A stretch of 64,000 nucleotides of DNA from Catonia carolina (lineage: Eukaryota; Arthropoda; Insecta; Hemiptera; Achilidae), in NCBI GenBank assembly GCA_035578175.1, contig JAQMRL010000002.1:132620171-132684170 (forward strand), written 5' to 3'. The notes beneath the pieces were generated by a model. That model was not told the DNA's origin, did no database searches, and saw only the letters and a list, made by a program, of their open reading frames with translations. The translations under genes and the position numbers were made by a program. Positions 34,069 through 45,424 of the stretch are shown here, piece after piece. The first letter of the stretch is position 1; each line of letters begins with the position of its first letter.

Positions 34069-34849
34069 AATTATTTCTGAAGATATCAACTCTTCAGTCA
34101 CTCTGAAGTACGAAATCAAGAACAGTGAATGCTAAAACATATTGTCATAGATCAAAATATAACTTAAATACTACGCGTTGGTACCGAATTGTATTTTTTT
34201 TCAAACATCTCAAGCATAAATCAACACCAAATTAAATAATTTAAACTTAATCTATGTAATAAATGTTATTCTGATTCAATTTACCCATAATATACTAAAG
34301 AATAATATCCTACACACAGGAATAAATTGCACCCGGAAAAGTATTGCACCAACCACTTTATAGTAAGTTGGATACAAGAAAAAACCTACGCTACAACAGG
34401 TTGAAGAATTACCTACAATAAAATCCTTTTTACTGTAAAATCTACGCAAGAAATGACAATTGTACTACAAATAGCTCTAAACGCCTACTTATTGTCCCAT
34501 TATGCATTAGGTTAGGCACAATGTTTAAGTTGGTGGTAATGTAGTTAACTAAACCAAACAATAATTACAACTCTCAGCTGCTCACTCACCCACACTTTTG
34601 TTTCCGTAAATTTACTGCTTTGCGTCACTTTCACACAGTTTACCGTTTTATACCAACGTAGTTTTCTTAACAAGAGTAATTAAAATACTTTTTGTAGAAC
34701 TAATAGTGCTGTGTTAAAACGTTTTATTATCTTAACAAAATAAATAAATACAAGGTATGAATACAGCTGTAATTTTTGTGGAAGGAATTTAAGTTTTTGT
34801 CAAATCAGTATCTTTGCGGGTTGTGTATGTAAAATTTCAACAAAAGATC

Positions 34850-34905
34850 CCGGTTTCAATTCCCCGGTAGGATCTAAAAATGCTCGTAATATATAATGAA
34901 TAAAT
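34850..34905 (+). repeat. Fragment of a tRNA-derived SINE
   Basis: 'GATCCCGGTTTCAATTCCCC' resembles a mutated box B, and 'GGTAGGATCTAAAAATGC' the start of a family B/C body. Too short to assign. Confidence 0.35.
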
Positions 34906-34943
34906 TATTTGTTGTTAATGAATAAATGAATTCAGTATTTTTT

Positions 34944-35340
34944 CTGTTATTGTTTAGGTCATCAGCCGAAAGGCTGGTTTGAACCTCTAGAGGCTTTACT
35001 AAGTAAAACGAGAAGTATGGTAATTACACATTGCCTTCCTCGCTGTGTGGAAAAATATGGTTATCAATATATGAGGCCCTCTGACAAGCATCTTTCTATA
35101 TTTTCCATTCTACAAATGACACCTTCAGTTCATTCACCACAAGGTCTGGCTGTATAATGAAATTCATTACTCTCAGAGAAGATATCTCTGACTAGTGTAT
35201 TTTACAGTTCTACCTCATCTGTTCTTAAACGCTTTAATCATATAACTGGCTGACTATGTGATAAGAAACAGAACTATTTTTTGTAGCCCTGGAACTCGCA
35301 GATCGAGTGCAAATAATTTAACACTTTACCTGCCTGTTAT
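34944..35340 (+). repeat. Family E SINE-like repeat, longest copy
   Basis: Contains 'GTCATCAGCCGAAAGGCTGG', 'AACCTCTAGAGGCTTTACTA', 'AGGCCCTCTGACAAGCATC', 'CACCACAAGGTCTGGCTGT' and 'TTTGTAGCCCTGGAACTCG'. Compared with 7262-7605 it keeps about 50 bp more in the middle. No open frame is shared with the other copies. Confidence 0.8.
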
Positions 35341-35442
35341 TGGGTTTTTTTAAATTTTTTTCTATAGTTGGATAATTTTAATGAAAATATAGATAGACCT
35401 ATGAATTGAAGAGTACAAATAAGTCAAGTCACTCCCATACCC

Positions 35443-35512
35443 TCTTTGGTCACCTACCATCCTCCAACCTCTGTAATTAGCCAAACCATTTGAATTGTTT
35501 CCGGAATACGGT
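35443..35512 (-). pseudogene. LINE 3' piece in inverted orientation
   Basis: The minus-strand reading corresponds to the 'YSGKQFKWFG' then 'RMVG' region of a LINE ORF. It is paralleled by the piece at 61176-61235, which shares 'CACCTACCATCCTC' on the plus strand. It lies directly before, and opposite to, the forward piece at 35516-35870. Confidence 0.5.
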
Positions 35513-35515
35513 ATT

Positions 35516-35870
35516 CAGCTACGTACGGCTGTGAAAGTTTTAAATACCTGGGAGTCATCTTTGATAGGAGCGAAGTACAGCGGAGGTAAACAGCAAGATT
35601 TCGCAAAGGCAAAGAGTTATAGGGCAGTTAAATTCTGTCCTTTGGAATGATAAAATATGGAAGGAGACAAAGATAAATATTTATCATGCTATCCTGAAGA
35701 GTGTCAGTACCTATGCTGCGGAAATGTGGGTATTGACAAAGAGACAGAAGGATCTCCTAAAACCGGTAAAGATGGATTTCTGGAGGCGGAGCTGTGGTGT
35801 GTCGCGAATCGATCGAATTCCGAATTCTGAAATTAGGAGAGGAATTGGCGTTCAAGAAAATAACATGCAT
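35516..35870 (+). pseudogene. LINE RT thumb fragment
   Basis: The forward strand gives 'CESFKYLGVIFDRS', then 'INIYHAILKSVSTYAAEMWV' and 'LTKRQKDLLKPVKMDFWRRS', followed by 'CGVSRIDRIPNSEIRRGIGV'. These match 'FKYLGVxF', 'AILxSVxxYGxExW', 'LTKxxxxxLxxxEMxFxRR', 'xGxxRxDRIRNxEIRxxxG' of insect LINE RTs. The stretch 35724-35870 is open; upstream of it there is at least one frameshift and a stop. The same region of a second copy lies on the minus strand at 61240-61395. Confidence 0.75.
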
Positions 35871-37344
35871 ACCATATCCCGGAAAGTTTATATATTACAT
35901 AAAATATTTAATTTATATTTTATACAAATTAAATCCTGAAGTTTGTAACATTTACAACAAAAATATACAAAGGTGCATTAAGAAAACATAACAGGAATAC
36001 GTACATTATGATGGAAGCTTAATTATACTTTTGAATTCTGTGCAACCGCTTTTAAAACGCAAGGCAAATTACAACTGCCTGATCGAATTGTACATCTACT
36101 TATTACTTGAATTTTATATAACGTGTGAGTAATTCTTTCTGCTTGAGTACTTTTTGTAACCGTTAACGTAATTCACCAAAAATTAAGAAAATATTTTCTC
36201 TTCTACATAACAATTGTCGACTCGTGCAAAATGGAAGTTTTCCTTGTATTCCCTTTGCTGACTATTGTACTCATAACTGAAAAGCTTTTTCATGTAATAT
36301 CTATAAATTCAATAATATTGTTAACTTACTCATGTATATACGAACTTCCACTTTATTTAAACACACTTTTTTAAATTATTAACAGTGGAAATTTTTGAAG
36401 CATAAAACAGAGTGTAACATCAACAGGGATATCTTTTGATCAACCAACCTTATATTAAAACCTATCTTGTATTCTTTTTTTTATTTACTGATTTATCTAT
36501 AGTCTGTTTTTTAAATAACGATAAATATATTGGTAAAAATTTAATTACCATGAAAAAGTATCTCCTAGTAACTTTGAAAAATAAATTATATTCACCGTTT
36601 GATATTTATTACAAATATTTGAAGTTAAATTCTGAAAACAAAGAAAAAATTTAACTTACTAAACAAAATTAAGTCTGTTGTGCGCCTCCCTTTTGGCTTG
36701 CGTATTGTACCACAGTTTTGTCCAATAAATTGGTTTTCAAAAAAATGTTCGTACGAATAAAGCCGTATAACGTAAGTTACACTAAAATTTAAAATCTCTT
36801 TTGTAACTGGTAAAATAAATAGATCTTTGTAAATATGCTGGTTTGTCATGTACTAGGGCGGCAATGTTAGAGCTCGGAGGACCTTTGACTGAAAACGCTG
36901 AATGAATAAGATATTTAAGTTACTGGATGCACCTCGTAACTGGATATTGTAGATACATAATGGTATTCTAATGTATTAATTTTAAAAATCCGATGAATAA
37001 AATAAATTAGACAAAACAGATTTGAAGAATATTTTTAGAATCTACAAATGTGCATTACGTGATTAACGTAAATGGTTGGGTTATTGACAGATTGTTACAG
37101 CCCCGTTTATCCAACCCGCTACAGCAAGAATTACAGATTTCAAAAAGCACAGTCCACATTTATAATAGTTATCTTCTATGAATAGCAATATCTGTACTTC
37201 ATTCATTCATTAATCTAAGGGGAAAAGTTGTAAAATTTATATAACTCCAGCTTGTTTCACTTCCTGTAATATTAAACTTCACACATTTTTACATTGTGAA
37301 AGCAACGTTGTGACTGTACAAATAAAACAGATTAGCATTGGAAA
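35871..37344. other. AT-rich intergenic stretch, no supported gene
   Basis: Open frames at 36436-36654 and 36625-36849 are AT-driven with no family features. Confidence 0.5.
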
Positions 37345-37420
37345 CAAACAGACTTCTCGGATGTCAAATATAAAGGTTTTCAGGAGAATGAAGAAAGACC
37401 TGAAGGACATTTCCACCAGC
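37345..37420 (+). pseudogene. Possible LINE fragment ('NxxVxRRM' block)
   Basis: The frame 'MSNIKVFRRMKKDLKDIST' resembles the 'xxNxEVLRRMxKxxELL' block just upstream of the 'IKxRKLxYxGHIMR' motif of many insect LINE ORFs. Very short. Confidence 0.35.
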
Positions 37421-37465
37421 AAACCATTCTGCTGACCCCAGGCCTTTTCTAGTGTTAGACATATT

Positions 37466-37717
37466 TTGAATATTAACTTTTTAATTATTAAGAATTTAAA
37501 TAATATGAATTTAGCAATCCACTATTATCCTACTCGAGATCTAGTCGAATATGAGCGCAATCCTCGTAAAAATGATGACGTAGTAAATAGAATGTGTGAA
37601 ATAGAATCAAGTGTAGGAAGTTCCAATATTTTGGATACATCATGCGAAATGATTCACAATATTCGTTACTGCAAACCATTCTGCGGAAAAATATATATAT
37701 GGAAAGTGTGGGCCTAG
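37466..37717 (+). pseudogene. Open frame with a ParB-N-like or LINE-derived first half, running into LINE sequence
   Basis: Residues 14-45 (37505-37600) contain 'TRDLVEYERNPRKNDDVVNR'. This has the DLxxYxRNPRKND pattern of the N-terminus of phage/bacterial ParB-like nuclease or methylase proteins. However, a different frame starting at about 37608 reads 'RIKCRKFQYFGYIMRNDSQY', a clear LINE block, and LINE relatives carry an 'NEEVLxRM' block just before it that 'NDDVVNRM' could represent. The upstream LINE-like piece at 37345 supports the LINE reading. Origin unresolved; no initiation context was seen. Confidence 0.3.
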
Positions 37718-37850
37718 CAAAAGAAGGATGCCGTGGCTTCGAAATCTGAGAACTTAGTCTGGTAAGAGCTCAGAACAGCATTTTGCAGTGCAGAAAACAA
37801 AGAGAATTGCTATGATGGTCTCCAACATTCGGAACGAATAGGCACCTGAA
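37608..37850 (+). pseudogene. LINE ORF C-terminal fragment
   Basis: The reading 'RKFQYFGYIMRNDSQYSLLQ' is followed by 'TILRKNIY' and, after a frameshift, 'GPSKRRMPWLRNLRT' and 'KTKRIAMMVSNIRNE'. Widespread insect LINE proteins end in this order: 'RKLxYxGHIMRxxxYxLLQLIxxGKI.GRRGxGRRRxSWLxNLRxW' then 'xKxxIAxMIxNIRNG'. The 'GHIMR' histidine is Tyr here and at least one frameshift is present. Clear LINE identity, dead copy. Confidence 0.7.
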
Positions 37851-39739
37851 AAAGAAATTCTGGAAATAGGAATTTTGTTGACTTTAGTATGAACCACCAG
37901 TGAAATTGAAGAAATACGACCAGATAATAATTATGTGTTATTCAAAATAGTAGACAAAATATATTTCTTAAAAATATGGTACGATCTCTTAGATTTTTAG
38001 AGGTTTACATACCTTTCTACGCAGAAATCGAAAGTGATCTTTTTTATATCTGTCCAGTAAATAATTTCAAACATTTTGAAAAAGTAATAAGTAAAGTATA
38101 ATATATTGAAAGGGGGGGAATATGTCACATTATATGTACCAGATACGTGACTCCATGACTCCATGGGTAACGGATTGACGTCAAGTGGTAAAAAAATAAA
38201 ATTAAAAAAAACAGACTCTCCCCAGCGATCCTAAACAAGTCATTGGACGACCATGCAGACGAGAAAACTTCGGGAGGAGGATTGAATGGATTGAGACACG
38301 GGAGCGGTTGAGAGAAAAGTTTCTATACATAGTCAGGAAACTCTAAGCTTCCAACAGCTAAGAAATGTTTGAAATCGGATTGGTAGTTTGTGAGATTATC
38401 TCGTAGAAACAAACAAACGGGGTTTTTTTATTAGTGTTAACTCTAGTAATATATCGTGTGAATATAACTTTAATAAAATTTAACATTTTTTAATACGTTC
38501 CAGAATGGTAAAACCAAGAAACCAGAATTTTTAAGTTTGTAACTGCAAAAAATTTACAAATTTATAAATATTTATGAAGAGCTAACGTGCTTGCGGTAAC
38601 CACGAGAAAAGGTTTTTGTAACTACATATTCCAAAATGTTCAACTCTGAAATATCACGAGCAATATATTCTTATTGTACATTTAATTTAATTGTAAGCTC
38701 ATTGGTGCGTTAAGTTTAACAGCGCGGAGTGCGGGCGCAACTGATACTTGAAAAATATATAAAATCTTGTTGTAATATTCTTGAAAAATTATTCAATTCA
38801 ATTTCCCGTCCTTCGAAATATGAACATTTATTGAAGTGAGGGACTACTAAATGTTCGTATTTAGCTAAAAATAACTACTATTTATCTAAGGAAACGATTT
38901 GCTTAAAATTTTATATACGCAATGATCCTCGGTTCATAAAATTATTGAAAAATATTTTCTCTATTTTATTGGGGAAACCCATTCCGATTTAATATCTTTC
39001 CGTTCTTTGATAGGCCAGCCAGCGTAAAGTAATGTTTACTTTGTAAGAGCTATAGACATAGCTTACTATCATTTATTTACTTAGATTTATTTCGATCAAG
39101 TTTAAAAATGTAGATAGACATAAAACGACTTTTTATTATTATCATTCAATCATCGTTTATTTTTATTTTCACGCGAACCGTAAAAATGAAACTATATTTC
39201 TCAATTTACTCAAAATTACTAATTTGAAGCTGATCCGTTCCAACAAACCTTCAACTCCTCGGACGCCTGTTTATACAAAAACGCGTGATAACTGAAAATA
39301 AAGAAAAATATTTACAAAATATAAAACTAGTGTTCCTTTGGACATTTCCCCAGCAACTGACAATACAAATAATAATAATACCAATAATTGTCCTGAAAGT
39401 GGACAAATTATATAAAAACCTTCGCTATTCAATTAGGGTTTGAACGGTGTAAAGATTTTCCAGATTCTACCAGTGAATCAAACAGGCAGCCAAATCTTTC
39501 AGTGCATCCAAGTACTGTTCAATTTCTAAAATTTCACTTTTGGACTTGAAGTTGAACCGAAATTTTGATAAAAGATTGTGTTTTTTTTTGCTATTTATTA
39601 TATCTATAGTCACTTAAAGTTCTTTTCGGAAACAAGTAATAAAATGACTAGTAAAAGGAGTCCAGTAATTGGTATAGCTTAGATTTTGTGGCATTTTTCA
39701 TATTCAAAAAAATTGGTTGTCACATTTGTTTATATTTCT
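37851..39739. other. AT-rich intergenic stretch, no supported gene
   Basis: A short patch at 38220-38345 reads 'IGRPCRRENFGRRIEWIETR' in one frame, vaguely like a LINE tail, but too weak to call. The rest has no signal. Confidence 0.45.
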
Positions 39740-39888
39740 CGCCGTCTTGTGATGTAGTGATCAGCGCAAGTAGTTGTACAGCATCCAGGTTCGATTCTCG
39801 GTCAGGTCTGGCATTTATTCATCACTCATTTTCATCAGTCACTTTTCATTGTCTACATGAGCAATACGTGAAAAACTAAGGTCAAAAG
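39740..39888 (+). repeat. tRNA-derived SINE, family C
   Basis: Head 'GTGATGTAGTGATCAGCGC', box B GGTTCGATTCTC and the linker 'GGTCAGGTCTGGCATTTATT' match the copy at 33916. The tail 'GAAAAACTAAGG' is degraded. The open frame 39688-39879 is a reading of this SINE. Confidence 0.75.
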
Positions 39889-40923
39889 TCGGACTTAAAA
39901 CAAAATATTCACAATGTGCTGTAATTTTGGGTTTACAGTATGAAGGCCTGTACATATAAAACTACTCTAACATGCGTACCCCGAGGTCGTTTAATGTCTT
40001 GCTAAGGAACAGAAGTCGCTTTACAGTTATAAAAGGCTAAGAACTAGCAACCAATCTGATAATTCTTATTGATTCTTTTCATCAAAGGCAGGTGGAGATG
40101 TTAAACTACTGAACTTACCCTGCTGTTCCCACGGATACAGAAAATAGTTCTGTTTCTTCTCTCGTGATAAGTAAAATAAATTAATGACGTGTTTAATAGA
40201 AAATGAGGTAGATATAGTACAAATATTATTACGTCTAAAAATGAAAGTAATGGATTTTATTGCACAGCGTATAAAGAATGAATTAAAAATTTCATTTGCA
40301 CGATGGAAAAATAAAGGCATTTAGGAAATATGGTGAACTAATACGAAATCATACTTTTCAACTTGGTTACAAAAAAATTAAAATGCCGGACTGTTGGTAC
40401 TTAATAATTTATTTACAAAAAAAACATTTTACAGACGGAGTAACATTTATTATTCCACTGCATTAAGTATATGAATTTATTTCCACTTTTGAATTTTTGC
40501 ACGAAAAATTCCTATCTCGTTTGGAGAGATTTAAAAATAGCTCTGTGCAAAGGAATCAAATGCCTGCTTCTTATATTATGATATTGTGTAATCGTTTTGA
40601 GAAAATCGCTTTTTTTATTTACCTATAAGTTAGTTATAAAAGTCCCAGGAACAAAGTTGATGAACGTCTAGTTCTTGAAAATCTTTGGACAATAGTTCAG
40701 AAGGATAAAGCGGATTTTTGTTAATAACTTGCACAATGAATTTTGCCGTTTCTGTGCTGGTCATGTCAATAACATCTGCCTCAGCGGTAAGTGAATACAC
40801 CATAATCGTTTACTACAAAGCTTACATTATACAGTGGATACGATTGGATGGTGACGTTGATTGTAGTTCACTTAGCCAAATATTTTGGTTGACTTTGTTT
40901 AATATAACTGTGCCAACAGCTGC
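39889..40923. other. AT-rich intergenic stretch, nothing recognised
   Basis: Open frames at 40066-40320 (minus) and 40718-40957 (plus) show no family features. The latter overlaps the start of a repeat fragment. Confidence 0.5.
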
Positions 40924-41008
40924 AGTGGTAAACCATTCCATTCCACGCTTTACTTAGTAAAGCCTCTAGAGTTTTAAACTAGCTTCTTGGCTATTGCCCA
41001 AAACAACA
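40924..41008 (-). repeat. Family E SINE-like repeat, short end fragment
   Basis: The plus-strand text 'GGTAAACCATTCC', 'TTTACTTAGTAAAGCCTCTA' and 'CTAGCTTCTTGGCTATTGCC' is the reverse complement of the start of family E (AGGCTGG ... CTCTAGAGGCTTTACTAAG). Confidence 0.55.
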
Positions 41009-41090
41009 AAAAACAAATATGACCGATTGTTTAATCAGTAAAATCTATTAAGTAATTTAAAAAGACAATTCAAAAAGTATAATTTAATAG

Positions 41091-41267
41091 AACTTGGATC
41101 TTAATATAGACACTGCGAAACAAACTGTATCAAAATTCAGCCGTAAATATGAAGAAAGACTCAACAATCATCTTAACTTCCTGGCTCTGAATCGGCTACA
41201 CAACATTGATACCGGGTTTTCAAGACTGAAAAGACATAGTGTTTCCGATTTAGGTTATAGGTTTTAA
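41091..41267 (+). pseudogene. Jockey-like RT, extreme C-terminus
   Basis: One uninterrupted frame reads 'DLNIDTAKQTVSKFSRKYEE', 'RLNNHLNFLALNRLHNIDTG', 'FSRLKRHSVSDLGYRF' and then a stop. This is the terminal block of the jockey-like ORF2 seen at 12255 ('LNIPFVKEEI...ETTRRLKRHHVLDL'). No poly(A) follows closely and no upstream part is attached. Confidence 0.75.
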
Positions 41268-41662
41268 TGAACATTGTTACAGTTATTATCACTTTTTCTT
41301 CTAACTGATATAGGTACCTTCTTTCTTTCAAAATCATCATTGTATTTATCAAATATTAATTATTACTAATTTAAATTTCATTAACAGATGAAATTGTAAT
41401 CATGATAATTATTATTTATCAAAATTACTGATTGTTCTAATTAATGTGAACAGATTGTAATGCAGGAGACTTGAAAACAAAAAATAGAACTTGGTAATAC
41501 TCGTAATATTGTAATCAGACTGAATAATTTCACAACTTTTGTTAGTTTTGTAATCTACAAAGGAAAACTTTATTTTGAGTTATTTAAAAAACATTGCTAG
41601 TCTCCGAGTTGAATTTTATTAATTACCAGCCAAAGTATCCGTTCTTTGAATGGTTTTCTTGG

Positions 41663-41795
41663 TGCTGTGGATGGTGTGTTGGTGTACCGAGTTCGATCCC
41701 TGTCAGGTCTAATATTCTTTAATCAGTCATTGTTATCTACTAGTACCTCCTTTCAACGTTAGCATTATTATTAATGAAAAAAAATAGTTGGACCT
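41663..41795 (+). repeat. tRNA-derived SINE, family C, degraded
   Basis: Box B region 'GAGTTCGATCCCTGTCAGGT' follows a damaged head 'GGTGCTGTGGATGGTGTG'. A body of the right length follows with an A-rich end at 41775-41786. Confidence 0.6.
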
Positions 41796-42202
41796 AAAAT
41801 AAAAGCGAAATCTTGGTATTTTTAATTTAAGATATGCAGCGCTTTATTATTTTCATAATAAATGAAAGGTACATCACAATAAGAACACCACCATGATTTA
41901 TTTTTGACAATGTGACCGAGCATGGGTGTATATGGTAGGCCTACTAGTGGAATTGGTAAGTAGGTGATTGACTGAATGAATACACGGGTTTTACCGGCGC
42001 GTAGGCTTATGTTTATTGTTCTGTTTATTTTGTATGTTAATCTTCTAAAAATATTCTTCATTATAATATCTTTTTCTTCATTTCTTCATTGGTAATATCT
42101 CCGTTATTATGCATGAAAATGAAAAACGTTACAAAATAAACATTTGTCTTTAAACGTTTAGAAAATTAAACGTTTTGAAAAACGTTTAGGTAATTTCGAT
42201 TA

Positions 42203-43419
42203 TACAGAGTGTCTCACGAGTAACCCGGCTAACTTCTAAGGTGGGTTCCTCTCATCAAAATATTGAAAAAAGTTTATATAAACATGGGTCCGGTAACTCT
42301 TCGTTAGCGAGTTACGGGTAGCGAAAGATTTCGCCTGAGTTCAGAACATACGCCTAAATAAAGTCATCCTAGAGGTCTAGGAACCCAATTTTATGAGTAG
42401 ATTTGATGATTTCTTATGTATTTCGACCCGAACAATAGAATAAAATAAGTTCCAGAACCATATCTCCAGTAGTTTTTGTAATACCCAATGAAAAACGGAC
42501 AAATCTGTGCATAAAAATACGTTTTTTATAGGTTTGAAGAACAATAACTGTGTTAAATGGCTAATAAATGTGTAAATTTATTTAGCAAAACTTTTAGAGA
42601 TTTTAATTCTGAAGAGAATGATGTAAAAAAGGCCAATAATAAACAAACAAAAAGTTTAAAACATTTATGTTTAATTATATCAACACATACGAAAAATAAG
42701 ATAGAAAATTTATTTGCGGTTTATTTGCGAATACAATATTGTCAATTAAATTATTACAAAAATGTACATTATAAAACATTGTAGGTTGAGAATCAAGATT
42801 TTAAAAATACAGCGTCAATTGAATTGTTTTTAGTTTATTGAAAATCGAGAGTTGGCAACACTGCTGCAAAAACAATTGAATCCTAGTTATTGTACAGCCG
42901 TCCCACAATAGAGTTGTCGCAGTAACTAGAAACATCAACTAGAAATCATCTGTCAACTAGAAACATAAATTTTTTAAACTTTATGTTTGTTTATTATTGG
43001 CCTATTTTACATCATTCTCTTCAGAATTAAAATCTCTAAAAGTTTTGCTAACTAAATTTACCCATTTATTGGCACAGTTATTGTTCTTCAAACCTAAAAA
43101 CGTATTTTTATGCACAGATTTGTCCGTTTTTTATTGGATATTACAAAAACTACTGGAGATATGGTTCTGAAACTTATTTTATTCAATTTTTCGGGCCAAA
43201 ATACATAAGAAACCATCAAATCTACTCAAAAAATTGGGTTCCTAGACCTCTAGGATGACTTTATTTAGGCGTATGTTCTGAACCCAGGGCGAAATCTTTC
43301 GCTAGCCGTAAGTCGCTAACGAAGCGTTTCCGGACCCATGTTTATACAAACTTTTTTATTATTTTGATGAGAGGAAACAACCGTAGAAGTTAGTCGGGTT
43401 ACTCGTGAGACATCCTGTA
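42203..43419. mobile_element. Foldback DNA transposon, TACAG ends, TA target duplication, IS630/Tc1-like termini
   Basis: Left arm 42203-42673 and right arm 42958-43419 are inverted copies at high identity over some 465 bp. They share 'GTCTCACGAGTAACCCG', 'CCTAGAGGTCTAGGAACCCA', 'AGAACCATATCTCCAGTAGT' and 'ACGGACAAATCTGTGCATAA'. TA flanks both ends (42201-42202 and 43420-43421). The 285-bp loop has no transposase, nor do the arms. Part of the arm resembles the 3' subterminal region of the IS630 relic at 8995-9986, so the element may be two inverted 3' ends of such a transposon. It can only have moved with a transposase supplied in trans. Confidence 0.85.
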
Positions 43420-43421
43420 TA

Positions 43422-45424
43422 ACATTATTTGATACATTAACTTTTAACGGAGATATTCGTAGTTTTTTTGTTTATCCCTACCTCAGAACTTTCCTATCCT
43501 TTTGTGATATTAAAAAAGTGTATAGCCTATTTTAATTTTGATTATGTTCAGAACGTAAATACTGAAATTCATTGAATTTGGTTCAATTAGCCTAACAGAA
43601 AAAAATTCAGCTGAATTTATTTTCGGTATTTACTTGATAGATCTGGCGTAGAAGCAAAATTTGGGGCATTTTTTAAAATTGTACAGGCAAAATCACAATT
43701 TTATTTACACAGATAACGTGTAGCCTATATAACACATGAAAATGCCTAATAAAAATACAGTTAAGGAAGGTACTGTTTCGAAAAGAGCAAACAGACAAGT
43801 GGCCAGTTACTTTCAGCTAGCTTATCGTTCACGTGCTAATATATACTCACTGAGTCATAATGAGAGCACGTTTAGGGAATAAACGGATTGCCACAAGCAA
43901 TATTCACGAATATTATACAAGGTATAAAGACAAACAGTTAAAGCCCGTAGCACACTTCCTGAGAAGTGGTATTAATTTACCTACCATTGGGAAAATATCG
44001 TTCCTTAGTATGATTCCTCCCTATTTCAAAAATATAAATAATACCATCCATATCAATATAAAGCTTAACTTTTCCGATAATATTGAATGTATTAAGTTTG
44101 AACTTTTTACAAAACTTTACAGAATGAATATTCTTACAACCAACTGAATGTTACTCTGTAAAACTGATATTCTACTGAAAAAATATCACATGTATTGTTT
44201 GCTTGTATTATGTATTACTTGACTCTGCACTTATGTAGTGAATCCCAACGCTTATTTGAATTGTAATGTGAATTTTTAATAATACATAGGTTTTTATTAT
44301 TTTTTTTTTAAATTAATCCATTAAGGCGATTTATAAAAGGTTTTTTATTTAAATTATAGTCAATTGTAGTTTTAAAATTTGGCAAGTAACAGATTCATAT
44401 AAAATAAGAGATTATGTTAGTATTGTAAATTAGAATTAATTTCATAATATACAAAGTTATAAATCATACTGTAAAGTCAATAACAGGATGTATGTAATTA
44501 ATTATAGTAGTAATAAAATAACGTATTTTAGAGAGAGAAGGAGAATGTGGAACTGAGAAGGAGATAGGTAACGTAACCAGAAAAATCTAGCCGTTGAGAT
44601 TAAAATGTTAAACTAATCATAGTGGGAGTATAATTGAATTTTCTGATTGGCTCTCACAATTAAAAAAAGATGGCGGTTTGGAATTGAAGTGCTGTAGTGC
44701 GAATTAGAAAGTTTGACTAAGTCAGCAGAGTTGGTAAATATAGGTTGTAAACTGAAAGAAATAGATAGTTGCTTGTTAGCTGCATACCTATGTTCGCTTA
44801 CGGTGTGAAATGTAAGTAGATCTTATTTACAACTGAAGGATATCTAAATTAATAAAAGTAAATTAATTTTCGAAGACAAGACGTGCAGGAAGTCCAATGA
44901 AAGAATTCAAAAGTTGTGTTGTAGAAACAGGTTACCAAGTCTCTGGTCTATTAATTCATGCAAAGGAGAAATTGGTGATTAAATATTTTTAGAACAATCA
45001 TAAATTATTGTGAAGCAATAAATATTGATTGCTTCAATCGATAATTCAAAGAAAATGAAGAAGAAATATAAAAAAGAACAAATATAATTATCTTAGTTCG
45101 AAAACCAGAGTGTTAAAAGAACATTGAAAGATTCGGCTGCTCTTTAATGAACTTGTTCAGAATTTAGTAAATTTTTATTCTTAAAACCAAAGAAAAACAT
45201 TATTTTTATTTTTTTTGTAGAAATCGTTATCTTTCGAATAGATCGTTTAATATTTGTAGTGATCATTTCCAGAAAATGAAAAGCTAGTCCGCACAACTAG
45301 ACAGGTCATTTTTATGCGAAGAAGTTAATTCTCTAGTTATCGCTACGCCGGGGTGCATTTGCTAGTGAGCTTATGGCAACAAGCCAACACTATTGTACTC
45401 AATTTTTTTTTTACTCTTTAATAA
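43422..45424. other. Intergenic, AT-rich, no supported gene
   Basis: An open frame at 43860-44147 (95 codons from ATG) is moderately long but shows no motif or family I recognise and no repeat relation. Nothing else supported. Confidence 0.4.

Noticed and set aside
38220..38345. Frame with 'IGRPCRRENFGRRIEWIE', possible LINE tail
   Set aside because: Too short, with no second LINE block in order.
43860..44147. 95-codon open frame from ATG
   Set aside because: No motif, no conserved relative in the window and AT-driven composition toward the end; insufficient support.
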